DNA from: Ascaphus truei
Lineage: Eukaryota > Chordata > Amphibia > Anura > Ascaphidae
Length of the DNA stretch: 64,000 nt
Reading direction: 5' to 3'
Assembly: GCA_036426205.1 (NCBI GenBank)
Contig: CM071568.1
Coordinates: 223,560,966-223,624,965 of the forward strand
Shown here piece after piece: positions 11,740-22,285 of the stretch. The position numbers and the translations under genes were made by a program. The notes under the pieces were generated by a model, which saw only the letters and a program-made list of their open reading frames with translations, was not told the DNA's origin and did no database searches. How positions within the stretch are numbered: position 1 is the first letter of the stretch; every line of letters starts with the position of its first letter.

Positions 11740-12125
11740 GCTGCTACCGCTAATGCTGCATGGAGGATTTCCTAGTGGGTGGCTGTGATTTTCTTCTTTT
11801 TTGGTTAACTCTTTTTAAAGCTTCCAAGGCACTCGCAGGTGGACAGGCACACATAAAAGATGCTGGTTTTCCCTCTGAATTATTGCAGGCATATAACCAA
11901 TGCAGTGAATCAATAATCAGAGCTATCCATGGTGCAGAGTTGCTCTGCTGGTTATCCACTATTGGCAATAAAGGGCATCTTGGTTAAATAAATGACATAT
12001 CAGTGTCACTGTGTGCTTAGATCTTATGTAGATATGTCATGACTTTAAATGAATATCTTTTTAGGACTATAATATTTATACATCACGTCAAATACATATT
12101 AAATAATACACATTTTTGGTGTCCT
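11740..12125 (+). repeat. Tandem segmental duplication, unit 2 (deleted)
   Basis: This copy of unit 1 lacks 113 bp. In unit 1 the missing block lies between two copies of AGATCTTATGTA (11,520-11,531 and 11,633-11,644). Unit 2 has one copy (12,019-12,030), so the deletion occurred between short direct repeats after the duplication. Confidence 0.9.
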
Positions 12126-12508
12126 CAGCACCTTGTGCCATCTATTGTCTTGTCTTTCTAAGTGCTCCCAAAACCAGAAGAAAATCAATAAAATCAGGAT
12201 TGTACTAATACAGTACCGTAAAGATGACAGCAGGTATGTAATAAAAGGTGGCATACCTACCTTATTTAATCCTTCCAAAATGTCTCAGTCACAGGGGTTG
12301 TACGAACTATCAAGATTTACGGTTTTACTTGACTCAAAACCCTTTTTACCAACAGTAACATAATAATCATATTTCTATATCGTTAACAGGTAAAAGATCA
12401 TGTTGAATATTGTATGCATGTAGTACAGATGCTTAGCAAATCTGAATATAAGTCTTAACAACTAAAAGTAGGTGTTTGGTTACATTAGATAGATAGGATA
12501 GGATACCT
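12126..12508. other. Intron sequence, nothing recognised
   Basis: AT-rich sequence between the tandem duplication and the second direct-repeat copy. No exon or element is recognised. Confidence 0.5.
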
Positions 12509-12716
12509 TTTTCTAAGGTCAGAGAAGTCTCTACAAAACTGGAAAGCAAATTTAATACAATGACAATTCCTCAAGGGCACAAAAACTGAACATTGCACAC
12601 TGAATATAGTATCCAAACTATCAAACATCTTTAAAGCTCTCCCCATCCCAATCCAATGCGGAAGGCAGAAGTATTATAAGCATTATTTATTTATTTATTT
12701 TTTAAAGGAGTTTCAA
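12509..12716 (+). repeat. Direct duplication, copy 2
   Basis: Partner of 10,241-10,446, same orientation, with small indels and substitutions only. Confidence 0.85.
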
Positions 12717-12791
12717 CTGTATATTTTTTTTTTAAACTACCTTTTTATCCCTTCATTATGAAATACCACTGTTTCAACAGCGCATTTATGC

Positions 12792-13045
12792 TTAAAGCAA
12801 CATTACAGGCTTAACTTATTTTTTATTTTATTTTTACACAGGAATAAAAAAAATCCCCCAAAGTTCCTGCACAAGTCAGATTTTATCATTACAAGTACTT
12901 CTCTAACTATACGGAGGGCTGTATCTCTGGAAGCTGGGGGTCTCCGCAGTTGAAATTAACACAGTTCAGCTCCGGAGACCCCGCTCCAATCCTGTGATGA
13001 AAAATAAACATTTTTAAAAGAATGAAATCCGTATTGCTGCTTTAA
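12792..13045. mobile_element. TTAA-flanked MITE, family member 1
   Basis: The ends read TTAAAGCAACATTAC and GTATTGCTGCTTTAA, so TTAA (or a 3-bp TTA/TAA) flanks both sides. TTAA targets suggest piggyBac-type transposition and TTA suggests Harbinger; the sequence alone does not separate them. The core shares GGGGTCTCCG..CAGCTTCC..GAGATACAG with the element at 26,319-26,640. It has no coding capacity. Confidence 0.65.
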
Positions 13046-14428
13046 CAAATATTGTGGTCAAATACTTCTGTCTTTTATGAGCTCTCTGTAGCAATGCAAA
13101 GAAAAGTTTGGTTTTGCTCTTGCTTGAGCTAAATGTAAATAAATTGCTAGTCCAGTTACTGTACTTACATCTGTTGCAGGTAATTAAAGAGATGTTTACT
13201 CCGCCTCACACCTGGCAGATTGTTTACATCAAAAGGACAAAAATGTGATGTACAAAGACACAGACACTGATACATCCCATACATTCTAACTTCTACTGGT
13301 CACACCTGTAAAAAGTCAAGCTGGCCGCACACAAAGCAGGAGTAGTTGCAAAGAACCTTAAAACTGTGACGTAAAGACCCACTCCAAAAGAAAAATAGCC
13401 TGATCTGAAAAGCATACAGGCTATTCTACAGCTCTTACAAAAATCCCCCTACCCCAAGAATCAAACATATTTGCCTCAACAACTAATTTAAATAAAGAAG
13501 ATAGCTCTGGGAATCGGTGCTATACCCTTTATCATTATCTGTGAAATCAAGGTAGCATGGTGCATTTAAAGAAATGATGGAAAAAAACACCACAATGAGC
13601 CTCAAAATGACATAATAGGTATACTGATAAAGTACTGTATGGGACATGTTTAATTAATCAGGTTAACCCCTGAGGTGCTGCCCTTTCCATGCACAGTACC
13701 TCTACTTTTTTATTTTTACTGTGGGATACTCCTGCACAGCACTGAATGAGTGAGAATGTTTAAATAGTAAAGAACAAAGAAATATTTCATTAAAACAAAA
13801 GAGCATTTAATGTGGATAATTGAGACTCAGGTTATAATTAAAGTAGTACTTGTAAAGATAAAATCTGACTTCTGCAGGGGCATTTGGGGATTTTTCATTC
13901 CTATCCCCTATTGATAGAAGACAGAGTCCCAATTCTACCTCAAACACAACAAATCATACAGTCATTAAATTATTTTGCCAAAGCATTTGTACTCTTGCAG
14001 ACCGTGACAAGGTGCCCCCCTTATTCTGCAAGTCCTAACACTGCTACAGTATATCTCTGCCAACGTTCTCTTTCACATCTGCATCTCAGGACTTGCTGTT
14101 TAAAGGTGGGCAGAGCAAGACTGGAAACAGGGAGGAGGAGTCAGACTTCCAAATAATTGTTTACTAAGTCTTTAGATGCAGCTGTGCATGACCAGTCCAA
14201 TAAGGCTTTTTCCTCATATTAGAGAGGTAAGGAGAACATTTGCAGAGATAGTGTTAGGACTCACAGAAAGAGGGCACACCTTTACGTGTTCTGCAAGCTT
14301 ACAATGCTTTGGCCAAAGAACTGAACTAAGTGACCCTTGCTTATGAGAGAAAAACAGATAAGTATTTAACTATATGATTTGTCATGTTGGATTGGATGTA
14401 GCATTTGAGTTCTGTCTTTTGTTTATAC
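13046..14428. other. Intron sequence, nothing recognised
   Basis: AT-rich sequence with only short uninformative open frames (for example 13,884-14,156). I see no splice-bounded exon and no repeat termini. Confidence 0.55.
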
Positions 14429-15559
14429 ATTGTCACAGACCCACTAGCACTCCTTTTGACCTATAAGGTGTGGTGGGTTTCTGGTGTGAGTTTACAGGAG
14501 TGTTGTGTGTGTTTCTATCCCCTATTTACAGTATAATTCAGTATTCCCATAGGAAGGGCAATGCAGCAGTCGTGGTTCCTTACAGGTTTCCTTTAAAGGG
14601 TATTCCCCCCCCCCCTCCTCCCTCCCATGTTCTGTTAGTCACCCTCTGTGACTTTGAGGGTGTAATGGCCTTTATAAGCATTTATCATAGGCCCAGGGTT
14701 GCAACCACTCCGGGAGATAACGAGTTTCGGCTACGTATCTCCGGACTGCAGGTTTACCTGGTAAATTTCCGGGTGGTGGCAGCGGCGGTATCTCCCCCTT
14801 CAAATCCCATCAAATGGTGCCGCATTGCAATGACAAAGGGACGTGACACCTGTGCCATGACAACGAGATGCTCCGTGACGAAGTTACGCAGTGGCACGTT
14901 GCAATGACAAGGTGGTGTCATAAGGCACCGTGTTGCCATGGCAACTTGATGTCACGTAGCGTCACGCAGCCATGTTTAAACACGGATTGCAGTGTTCACA
15001 GGAGAGTGGACCCCCTTCCAAACCGTGAGGGTTGCGCTTTGGTAAAAGCTGTGGGTACACCAAAAATGGCGGCTGCCCAGCAAGGGAGTGCAATGGGTGA
15101 AGATTTAAGTGGAGCTAAGATAACGGCTGCTATGCTTGATGCTTGATGGTACACCACGCGGTGTGAAGAATCTAAAATGGCGGTTCGCGCCGAGTCTGGA
15201 TGGTGCACGTTCTGCGTGCAAACAGGCTGTGCAAAAGCCAATTGTAAAGATTTGGCCGGGTTTGGCGCAAAGGCCAAAAACCTGCCTGAAGGAGGGAAGT
15301 GGCGCGAAAGCAGGCGCCGCGCCCCCTGTGTTGTGTTGTGACTGGCTCAGAGAAGAGTCCACGTCATAATTTGATACTAAGTGACCCTCCTCTAATCTCC
15401 ACCAGAGGGAGGGGTCACAGTGAGAGCCAATCACGCTCTACCCAGACTAAAGGAGGAGCCGGATGTGAGCTGCCGCACCTTCAGTCTTGCAGAGCTGGCG
15501 ATAAAGACAGAGCGAATTGTCGAGCTTCTATGCTGCCGACTATCCCCACTGCTAGCAGT
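14429..15559 (+). promoter_or_regulatory. 5' flank of the unknown ORF: repeat-derived, CpG-rich, promoter-like
   Basis: The stretch begins with an LTR-like TGTCACAGACCC. From 14,690 it becomes CpG-rich. It contains a perfect RFX-type palindrome GTTGCCATGGCAAC (14,932-14,945), ATGGCGGC YY1-like sites (about 15,064 and 15,176), a CCAAT box (GCCAATCACG, about 15,427) and GATAAAGA near 15,498. This layout is consistent with the promoter and leader of the reading frame that starts at 15,560, but no matching downstream LTR was found. Confidence 0.4.
14932..14945. promoter_or_regulatory. RFX X-box palindrome
   Basis: GTTGCCATGGCAAC is a perfect RFX-family binding palindrome, followed 1 bp later by the CRE-like TGATGTCA. 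A near-identical composite is at 63,805-63,827 and a degraded one is near 18,891, all inside CpG-rich repeat DNA. Confidence 0.6.
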
Positions 15560-17686
15560 ATGGCAACGTGCCATGTTACCACCTACCAACTTCCAGGAGG
15601 CTTCCTGGTGGTGGAGGTGGGAGGCCGAGAGTACCTCAGGTGTCTGTGCCTGCACTGCAGACTGCCTGGGGCTGAGTAAAGTACCACTGCCCGGTGTCCG
15701 CTGTGTGGGATCTACTATTTATGGCTGGTAGATCCATTCCCTACCATCGTTGCCAAGCCGGACAGCCCACAAGCAACATTGACGGAGGTGGACAACCTTG
15801 AGGTGGATACCCGTCCAGGGTCGTGTGCCCTACATGGTGTCCCAGAGTCGGTTACAGCGGCGTTGACTGTGCTGCTGGAACTCGTTAAAGAGAAGGTGAC
15901 TGCCCAGGGGAAAGGGGGATTGTTGCTGATGGTGGTGCCGGAAAGGAACTGGTTTGTGCACCATGTCTCCAATAAAAGTGCGGAGCCCCGCTGTCGTTCC
16001 CCTGCGGAAATGTCCCTGTCTGCCTCGTCGGACGACGAGTGTGCCAGTATATCGTCGGTGGTGATACACCAACCGGCGGACCACTACAGCGGTGCTGCCA
16101 AGAACGAGTCACTTACCTGTAAAGTGGAGCAGATGAGTCCGGAGATTCCCCGACAGCAGACGCTGGTGCGGCCTGAGCCCCGTAGAAGTCCCACGGCCGT
16201 GGCGACTCCCAGTGTGGCGGAGACGGGATCCGAGACTGCTCCTGAGGACAAGAGGATCATCGCGAGCCAGCGGAGCTGTGAGAAACCACCACCTTACTCC
16301 CGACAGGCCACGTCAGAGACCAGAGGGAAGGCCCAGCCTGGGGCCTACTCACGTGTCCAAGACCACACCGAACTTCTGGTACCACGCCCGGCGGATGACG
16401 CACTTCCAGTTCGGGTTCCTGGACTTATACCCAGACTCCGTAGCATCGACAGCAGATGATGTCACATCCGACTCGACCAGCGGCCTAGACCGGAAGCATG
16501 TACCAGCCTTCCAGCTTACCAGCTTAACCCAGGAAGAGCTGGATCGTTACAGAGTCTGTATCAGGACGAGGCAAGAGCAGAGTTGCTACACGGGACAGTA
16601 GAAAGGCCTCCACTGGTCGAGGCATAGCCCGACTTAAGGACAATGTTCTGGACACTGGTAATTACCTCATCCCCACCCTTAGCACCACTGCCCCTGCCCC
16701 ACCCAGTTCCGGGTCACGGCAAGTCATCAGAGTTCTAGTAGGGGTAAGGGTAGCCCCCAATTTATCTACGGACTGGCGGGACTGGGTGACCAGTGATGAG
16801 GGGTCTGATGGGGGAGATACCATGGGCCAGTAGGATACCTGTGCCAAATCCTACAGTGTTTAAACCTGTGTCTAGGTGTAAACCCAAGGGGTCAACGTCT
16901 TCTGAGAGGGAGGGTTCAGTGTGTCCTAAACCCCCGGTAATGAACCCTACGGTGTACAAAAATGTGATCAGAGGCAAAAGTAAGGGTTCTCTTTCTAGCG
17001 GTACCTCCGGTGTTTTTTCTCAGGGAGACACAGAAGGGTCAGTGTTTTAAGCTGGGCTAGAAGACCACAGCAAGAAATGGTGGGCTCATTTGTTTGAGGG
17101 GTATTCCGAGTTTATGGACCGCACTCGGTCCATCTTGATGAAAGATGAGATAGTGGACTATTGGTGGGGAAAGGTCCCCTATTCTAAAGTGGAGGCTGTC
17201 GATGAGCTCACAAGATGGTTAAGAGGAATAAAACAGGGAATTGTGATCCCTAAGGGACCGTCCATCTTATATGATGAAATTGCTCCTTTGGAACCCATGC
17301 ACTGGGTACTGTCAGGCACGGCTGGAAATAGAAAGCTCACCAAATTGAGTAGAGCGGATACAGCCATAGTGGCACGATACATTCAGTCTCACGGGTTTCA
17401 ATACCCATATGTACCAGAACCCATAATGTTAGAAATAGAAGAGCAACGTGAGACTTGGCTCAGAGAAGCGGTACAGGACTACTTAAGTTCTAAAAGTAGT
17501 CACTCAGCCTTTCATACTGAGGAAAGGATTTGTTATCTGATGAGAGTTTGGAGCGTGGGCAGAGGAATCTTCATGCACAAAGTAGTGTACCGTCCTGACA
17601 ATGGCCCTCATCAGTCCCATTCCTTTAAAGTAATCGACCATAATGGGAGGGAAGTACGCAAACCAGATCCCAGGCACTATTATTAA
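15560..17686 (+). pseudogene. Broken ~700-codon unknown protein, probably a mobile-element ORF
   Basis: The ATG at 15,560 opens a frame that runs to 16,459 with one stop (15,677-15,679). It then continues through frameshifts (16,212-16,601 frame, 16,793-17,048 frame) into an intact 198-codon stretch at 17,090-17,686. Seen in order: an N-terminal zinc-ribbon-like pair CLHC and CPLC split by the stop; LWLVDPFP; a Ser-rich acidic region; a long Pro/Ser/Arg-rich linker; then a Trp-rich C-terminal domain with DYWWGKVPYSKVEAVDELTRW and a Lys/His-rich end. It has no reverse transcriptase, integrase or transposase motif. The coherent composition across frames shows it was once one protein. I do not recognise the family; a gag-like or accessory ORF of an LTR element is only one guess. 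Confidence 0.6.
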
Positions 17687-18480
17687 GTAGTGGGTTCTCC
17701 ATGTTGGGATTGTCCCAAATTCATTTATTTACACCATCCTAGATGAATGGGCGATAACCTGTAGACATCATGGTAATGAGAAAGTATAACCATGTCATGT
17801 TTATGTATTTTGTACAGGTTATTCTCCTGCAGGATGGCCGAGCAAATTAGGTCCAAGTGGGGGCCATTGGATTCCACCAGAGGGAGAGTGTAGACTGATT
17901 GGTTTTGGGCTATGGGTCTGCCCTCCTCCTGGCAGTGATTCCTAGTAAGGGTAGATTCGCCAGGAGTAATCATGGGCTTTCCCCACTCAAAGCAGTGCAT
18001 TGAGTCAGAGAAGGTAGTGTAATCAGGCCTTGTGTCCAATCAGAGGCACAGGGGTGGTTCCTACTGGATCTGTATTTAAGGCACTGCACTTCCTGTATTT
18101 AGGCAGTGTTGCCTCTACCGTGAGAGAGGCTGGTCTACCCGAGTGCAGTGTGCAGGGCTCTGTACACTGTGTGCCCTCCCTTAGGGGAGCGGTGGGAGAC
18201 TGTTCCCGTTACTCTACCAGAGAGTAAGGGAAGAGCTGGGACTGCTCCTGGTGCCCTTTGGCTGGGAGTGAGGTCAAGGGACATCCTGAGGGTGGAAGCC
18301 CTACGAGCTGAGATCTACTGCTTTACTTTAAACAGTGCTTAGATAATGGGTTTTATACTGTGGTAAGATTAATAACACCAACTCAAAGTGCAATTTTTAT
18401 CAAATATATTTATAAATCTGGGGAAATTTATGAGGATGCAATTTACCTTTTTGTTTCAACATTGCCCGTTATTCTCTGGT
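17687..18480 (+). other. 3' flank of the unknown ORF, LTR-like
   Basis: The sequence contains a CCAAT box (CCAATCAGAGG, about 18,037), then GTATTTAAGGC (about 18,072) as a TATA-like box, then a GC-rich leader-like stretch. That is the order of a retroelement LTR (U3 then R/U5). I found no convincing copy of it upstream of the ORF, so an LTR pair is not established. Confidence 0.35.
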
Positions 18481-18655
18481 AAGCTCTCAGGAGCAGGGCC
18501 CTCATTACCTTTTCTTTCTGTTTGCATTTGTTTGTCCTTATTTGGTAGGTCATTCTCTTTATGTAATGATCAAATCTCTGTACCCCCCATTGTACCGCGT
18601 TACGGAATATGTTGGTGCTCTATAAATAAATTATGATGATAATAATTGTAACATT
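18481..18655 (+). mobile_element. 3' tail of a non-LTR retroelement
   Basis: GTAAGCTCTCAGGAGCAGGGCC leads to TATGTTGGTGCTCTATAAATAAA and an AT-rich run. This is the conserved 3' tail type of vertebrate L2-like LINEs and their SINEs. A second such tail lies at 49,210-49,340. Confidence 0.6.
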
Positions 18656-19115
18656 TTTGCACGTGTGGTGTATAGATGTAGCCAGGGGCAGATTGCCCTG
18701 TTGGGTGATCGGGGTTGCCCCGGTGGGCCGGTGCTGTGACACCCCAGTTCTCCATGCAGCAGCCTCGGCAGTCACTGTTTGCAATACTCTCCCTCTTCCT
18801 ATCGGCGTCGGGATCCAACTTGTGCCCGACTGGAGGAGGGAGCTGCAGACCCGATGTCAAATCCCGCTGCAATGTCACATGGCGATGCTTTGCCATGACA
18901 ATGTGACGGCACATGACTGCAGAAGGAGGGCTGCTATTGAAGGAATGGTCCAGGCTGGTATGTACCTGCAATCCACCCCTGGATGTAGCCAACATTACTG
19001 CAACTGGTGCCGCGCTCCTGCAGGTGAAATGGTGCAACAGCCTCGCCCCTTTCTCACACACTCCCGCTGCAGAGCACCACGGGATGCAACAACATTGGTT
19101 ACATCTGTAAGTCTA
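18656..19115. repeat. GC-rich repeat block
   Basis: CpG-richer than its surroundings, with TTGCCATGACAATGTGACGG at about 18,891 related to the RFX/CRE composite at 14.9 kb and 63.8 kb. Open frames on both strands overlap and lack domains. Confidence 0.45.
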
Positions 19116-20287
19116 ACTTAACTCCTGCTTTTAAAAAACATCTAATTTAGGGCAAAATACCACCTGGCAAAAATAGTTGTTACTACAAATACTGCATTTT
19201 GCACCTTGAATAGTATTAAAGCAACTCTAAGCTCAATGGGGATTCTTGGCCCAAAACGTCCGCTTCAGCGTATATATATTGAATAAAACCCTAAATCTGC
19301 TCCACAGCTTCTTTGTAATCTCAGGCAATTTTGTAATCTCAGGATTTCACCATCAAGTAATCTACTTTATCAGCACTTATTTTAAATGTAGAAGACGACA
19401 ATTGACTTCACCCGGTTGCTGCCTGCAACATAGAAGTTAACACCGATTTAAAAACTATGCATCAAGTACAGTACAAGGATGAAAGTAGAAAAATATGACC
19501 CAGCACACTTGGCATGTGACATGGCAGGTGGGTCACAGTTGGATGGCTTGCAGTACACGCTGCCCCAGACTTTAGGACTCAATTTAAATATGTATGATTT
19601 GAGCTGACAGCTTGTGTAATATTTTAGAAAGCAAAATAAAAAAAAATGGGTTGACTGATAACACTGATAAGATCAATCGCACTGTAATGATGGATAATGG
19701 ATTGCTTGTTTATTTGTACTCTTAAGTGTAATTGTACTTTTCATCTCGCATATTCCTCACCTGAGCATGTTCAAGTGATTACTCCAATGTTTTTTTTGAG
19801 GCCCGAATAAAAGGAATAATGTGCAGTGCCTTTGCCTTTTAGATAAATGCAGTTATACAAAGTCATTGCAAGCTGGAGGCTTTTAAGGCACTATGAAACA
19901 AAAAAAAAGATTTAATCAGACATAAAAAGGGGAAGCCGAGTGCATTAAGAGAGAGTTTCTCCATAGCGCAGATAAAGAGGCTTCATGATAATACTGGATT
20001 GGATACATCCGGTGCTCAAAGCAACGAATGTCCCATATAATAGATAGGTAATCTTGTGTTCAAATAAGATGCCTCCTTTTATATTCAAATGTAAAATCCA
20101 ATACAGATTGCCTGGAGAATAGTGCCTAGTGTCTCCCGTGGGTCAAACACATACAGCCTTGCTGACACCCAAATATATCTCCTCACTGACACAGTACATA
20201 TATGCTGAATAACGTGATAAGAATAACTCCAGAGTCCTGTTTAATCCTGGAGGAGGTCCTGGGATGTGCATCCGCTGTGCAGAGGTA
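19116..20287. other. Intron sequence, nothing recognised
   Basis: AT-rich sequence without exon signals. CCCAAAACGTCCGC at about 19,251 resembles a decayed hammerhead-type end, but too weakly to call. Confidence 0.5.
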
Positions 20288-20410
20288 GCAGGAACAAAGA
20301 ATGAAAACATGGAGCACCATCCAAGAGAATAAGAATCCAGGGGGGCTATCTCATAAAGAGACTTTTTTGGTCATACAAAAAATGAACCCTTACAAAGGTG
20401 GGGGAACACA

Positions 20411-20443
20411 ACACGTTTCACGCCTAAACCGCTTCATCATGGC
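20411..20443 (-). ncRNA. Hammerhead-like motif 2
   Basis: On the minus strand CATGATGAAGCGG..GGCGTGAAACGTG. TGATGA keeps the UGAUGA part of the hammerhead core, and GAAA is present. Stem II is short and imperfect, and the first C is changed to A. Confidence 0.45.
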
Positions 20444-20452
20444 GTGAATTCA

Positions 20453-20485
20453 CCATGATGAAGTGCTTTAGGTGTGAAACACGTT
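20453..20485 (+). ncRNA. Hammerhead-like motif 3 (inverted partner of 2)
   Basis: CCATGATGAAGTGC..GGTGTGAAACACG. Same architecture as motif 2 on the opposite strand, 9 bp away across the palindrome centre. Confidence 0.45.
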
Positions 20486-20742
20486 GTGTTTTTCCCCACC
20501 TTTTGTAGGGGTTCATATTTTTTTATTTTTGTATGACCAAAAAAGTCTTTTTTTTTTAATGAGATAGCCCCCTCTGGATTCTTATTTTCTTGGATGGTGC
20601 TCCGTGTTTTCATTCTTTGTTCCTGCTTCATGATAATACTGTTCGTGTCCATGATTCTCCTTGCTTTTGTTTCCTTGTTTATTCGTTTTTTTAAAGCCAT
20701 AATGAGTATTTTTTCTCAAAATATATACATCATGTAATACCG

Positions 20743-21292
20743 ATGTAACCTCCTGTGTGATGAGCTCACACACACACTGCCCCCTGGCAGGTTCCTCAAC
20801 ACTGTGCGCTGGACATGTGACTGTGATGGACATGAGCGCAGCCAATGAGAACGGCTGTGGAAGAGGAGGGACTATGAGGGAGCAAAGCCTTTAAAAGGAG
20901 GGGGCAGCGATGTTGGGTCAGATCTGTGTAGACCTGAGTGCTATCAGGTTCAGTCGAGAGTGCACGTGCACAAGGCAACCGGAGCAGAGAGCTACAGTTC
21001 CAGACGTGGTCGAGAGACCACGCACCGCCAGAAGGGCTCAATGGCTATAAAAGCACAGTGGTATCGAAGCATCCTATTCGAAGAACAGGCTCGCAACAGG
21101 TTCAGTACACCAAAAGCTCGCACAGTGTGCTGGCACCATCACAAGCCAACATACCCATGATTGGGTAGCTACTACACCACTAACACTGACTCACACCCGC
21201 GCAGCGTTATTGGGGATTGTGTAGTAACTTGTATACTGTATGTAGTGATCCTCACTTGATACAGCAATCAAGAGGTACCAGAATCTGTAAAA
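20743..21292 (+). mobile_element. Possible degraded LTR
   Basis: The stretch starts TGTAACCTCCTGTG, holds CCTTTAAAAGGAGG (TATA-like, about 20,888) and is followed by a leader-like segment to 21,290. No terminal CA or target duplication is visible, so the call is tentative. Confidence 0.3.
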
Positions 21293-21294
21293 TA

Positions 21295-22285
21295 CAGCTC
21301 AACCCCGTTATAGCGCGGTCCTCGGGGGCCACCCGATCCGACCGCGCTAGAACCGGGGTCGCGCTAATTTGTTTTTTAAATGGCAGCCGCGCGCCCGATT
21401 GGGAGGAGGGAGGAGGGAGGGAGGAGGTGGCCGGAAGCCCTACACGTCCCCCAGCAGCCACCAGGCCCGCCAACAGCGGCCCTCCGAGTCCAGCCGCAGC
21501 CTGCTCCTTACCTCCCCCCTCCCACCACCGGCATCCATCCCCCTCCACCGGCATCCACCTCCTCCCCAGGCATCCACCTCCTCCCCCCCCCCCCCGAGGC
21601 CCCCACACCTACCGGCCCGTCGCCCGGCATCCAGAGACCCTCCGCTCCCGCCCTCAGTCTGTGTGTCTCTGACACACCACTCCTACGTGGCACAACCAGT
21701 TTTGGGACTAGCCCACGCGCCCCTTCGAGTCCCAGCCTGCTCCTCACTCACCCCCCCTACCGGCATCCACACCCCCCCCCACCCCTACCGACACCCCCCC
21801 CCCTCCCCTCCTCCTCCCGATGCCAGCTCTGCTCCGATCTCAGCAGCCGACACCAAAGGTAGGGAGGGGAAGTGGGAGGGGGGGTGTGAGTGTGGTGTGC
21901 TGTGAGTGCAGTGTACTGTGAGTGCAGTGTGCAGTGTGTAGTGTGCTGTGAGTGCAGTGTGCTGTGAGAGTGTGCTGTGAGTGTGTGCAGTGTGCAGTGA
22001 GTGCTGGTAGTCTGTGTAGTGGGCTGTGCATTGTGCAGTGAGTGCTGGTAGTGTGTGTAGTGGGCTGTGCAGTGTGCAGTGAGTGCTGGTAGTGTGTGTA
22101 GTGGGCTGTGCAGTGTGCAGTGTGCAGTGTAGTGGACTGTGCAGTGTGCAGTGTGCAGTGTGCAATGTGCAGTGTGCAGTGTGCAGTGTGCAGTGTGCAA
22201 AAAAAATATATTATTATTTTTTTTAATTCGGGGTCCATGCTCAAACCGCGTTATAAGCGGATCGCGCTATAACGGGGTTGAGCTG
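21295..22285. mobile_element. Non-autonomous Tc1/mariner-type element, 991 bp
   Basis: The terminal inverted repeats are CAGCTCAACCCCGTTATAGC and its complement. The element is flanked by TA on both sides (21,293-21,294 and 22,286-22,287), the Tc1/mariner target duplication. The interior is C-rich and GT-rich low complexity without transposase, so it is a MITE. Long open frames on both strands in it are low-complexity artefacts. Confidence 0.85.
21885..22199. repeat. GT-rich minisatellite inside the mariner element
   Basis: Degenerate 7-bp units TGCAGTG / AGTGCAG build longer ~60-bp units containing GAGTGCTGGTAGT and GTAGTGGGCTGTGC. The expansion accounts for nearly a third of the element. 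Confidence 0.9.

Larger units (their letters stand above)
20288..20627. repeat. 340-bp palindrome with two head-to-head hammerhead-like motifs
   Basis: The left arm 20,288-20,447 (AGCAGGAACAAAGAATG...) is the reverse complement of 20,450-20,627 (...CATTCTTTGTTCCTGCT), with small indels. The centre is CATGGCGTGAATTCACCATG. The arms are two copies of one repeat joined tail-to-tail, and each carries a GATGAAG..GTGAAAC motif beside the centre. Confidence 0.9.

Noticed and set aside
11251..11987. Two near-identical 75-codon plus-strand frames (and 72-codon minus frames) as a duplicated gene
   Set aside because: They follow from the tandem duplication; they show no family and are open on both strands.
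14429..18340. A complete LTR retrotransposon around the unknown ORF
   Set aside because: LTR-like pieces exist on both sides, but I could not align them to each other, and no primer-binding site, RT or integrase is present.
19246..19270. Tenth hammerhead-like motif
   Set aside because: Only CCAAAACGTCC is similar; no first box or stem.
21369..21905. Long Pro-rich open frames on both strands (up to 178 codons)
   Set aside because: They lie in C-rich low-complexity DNA inside the mariner MITE, overlap on opposite strands and have no domain.
21757..22244. His/Thr-Cys repeat frames (HCTLHTA...) on the minus strand
   Set aside because: Translation of the TGCAGTG minisatellite; all frames stay open because the unit lacks stops.
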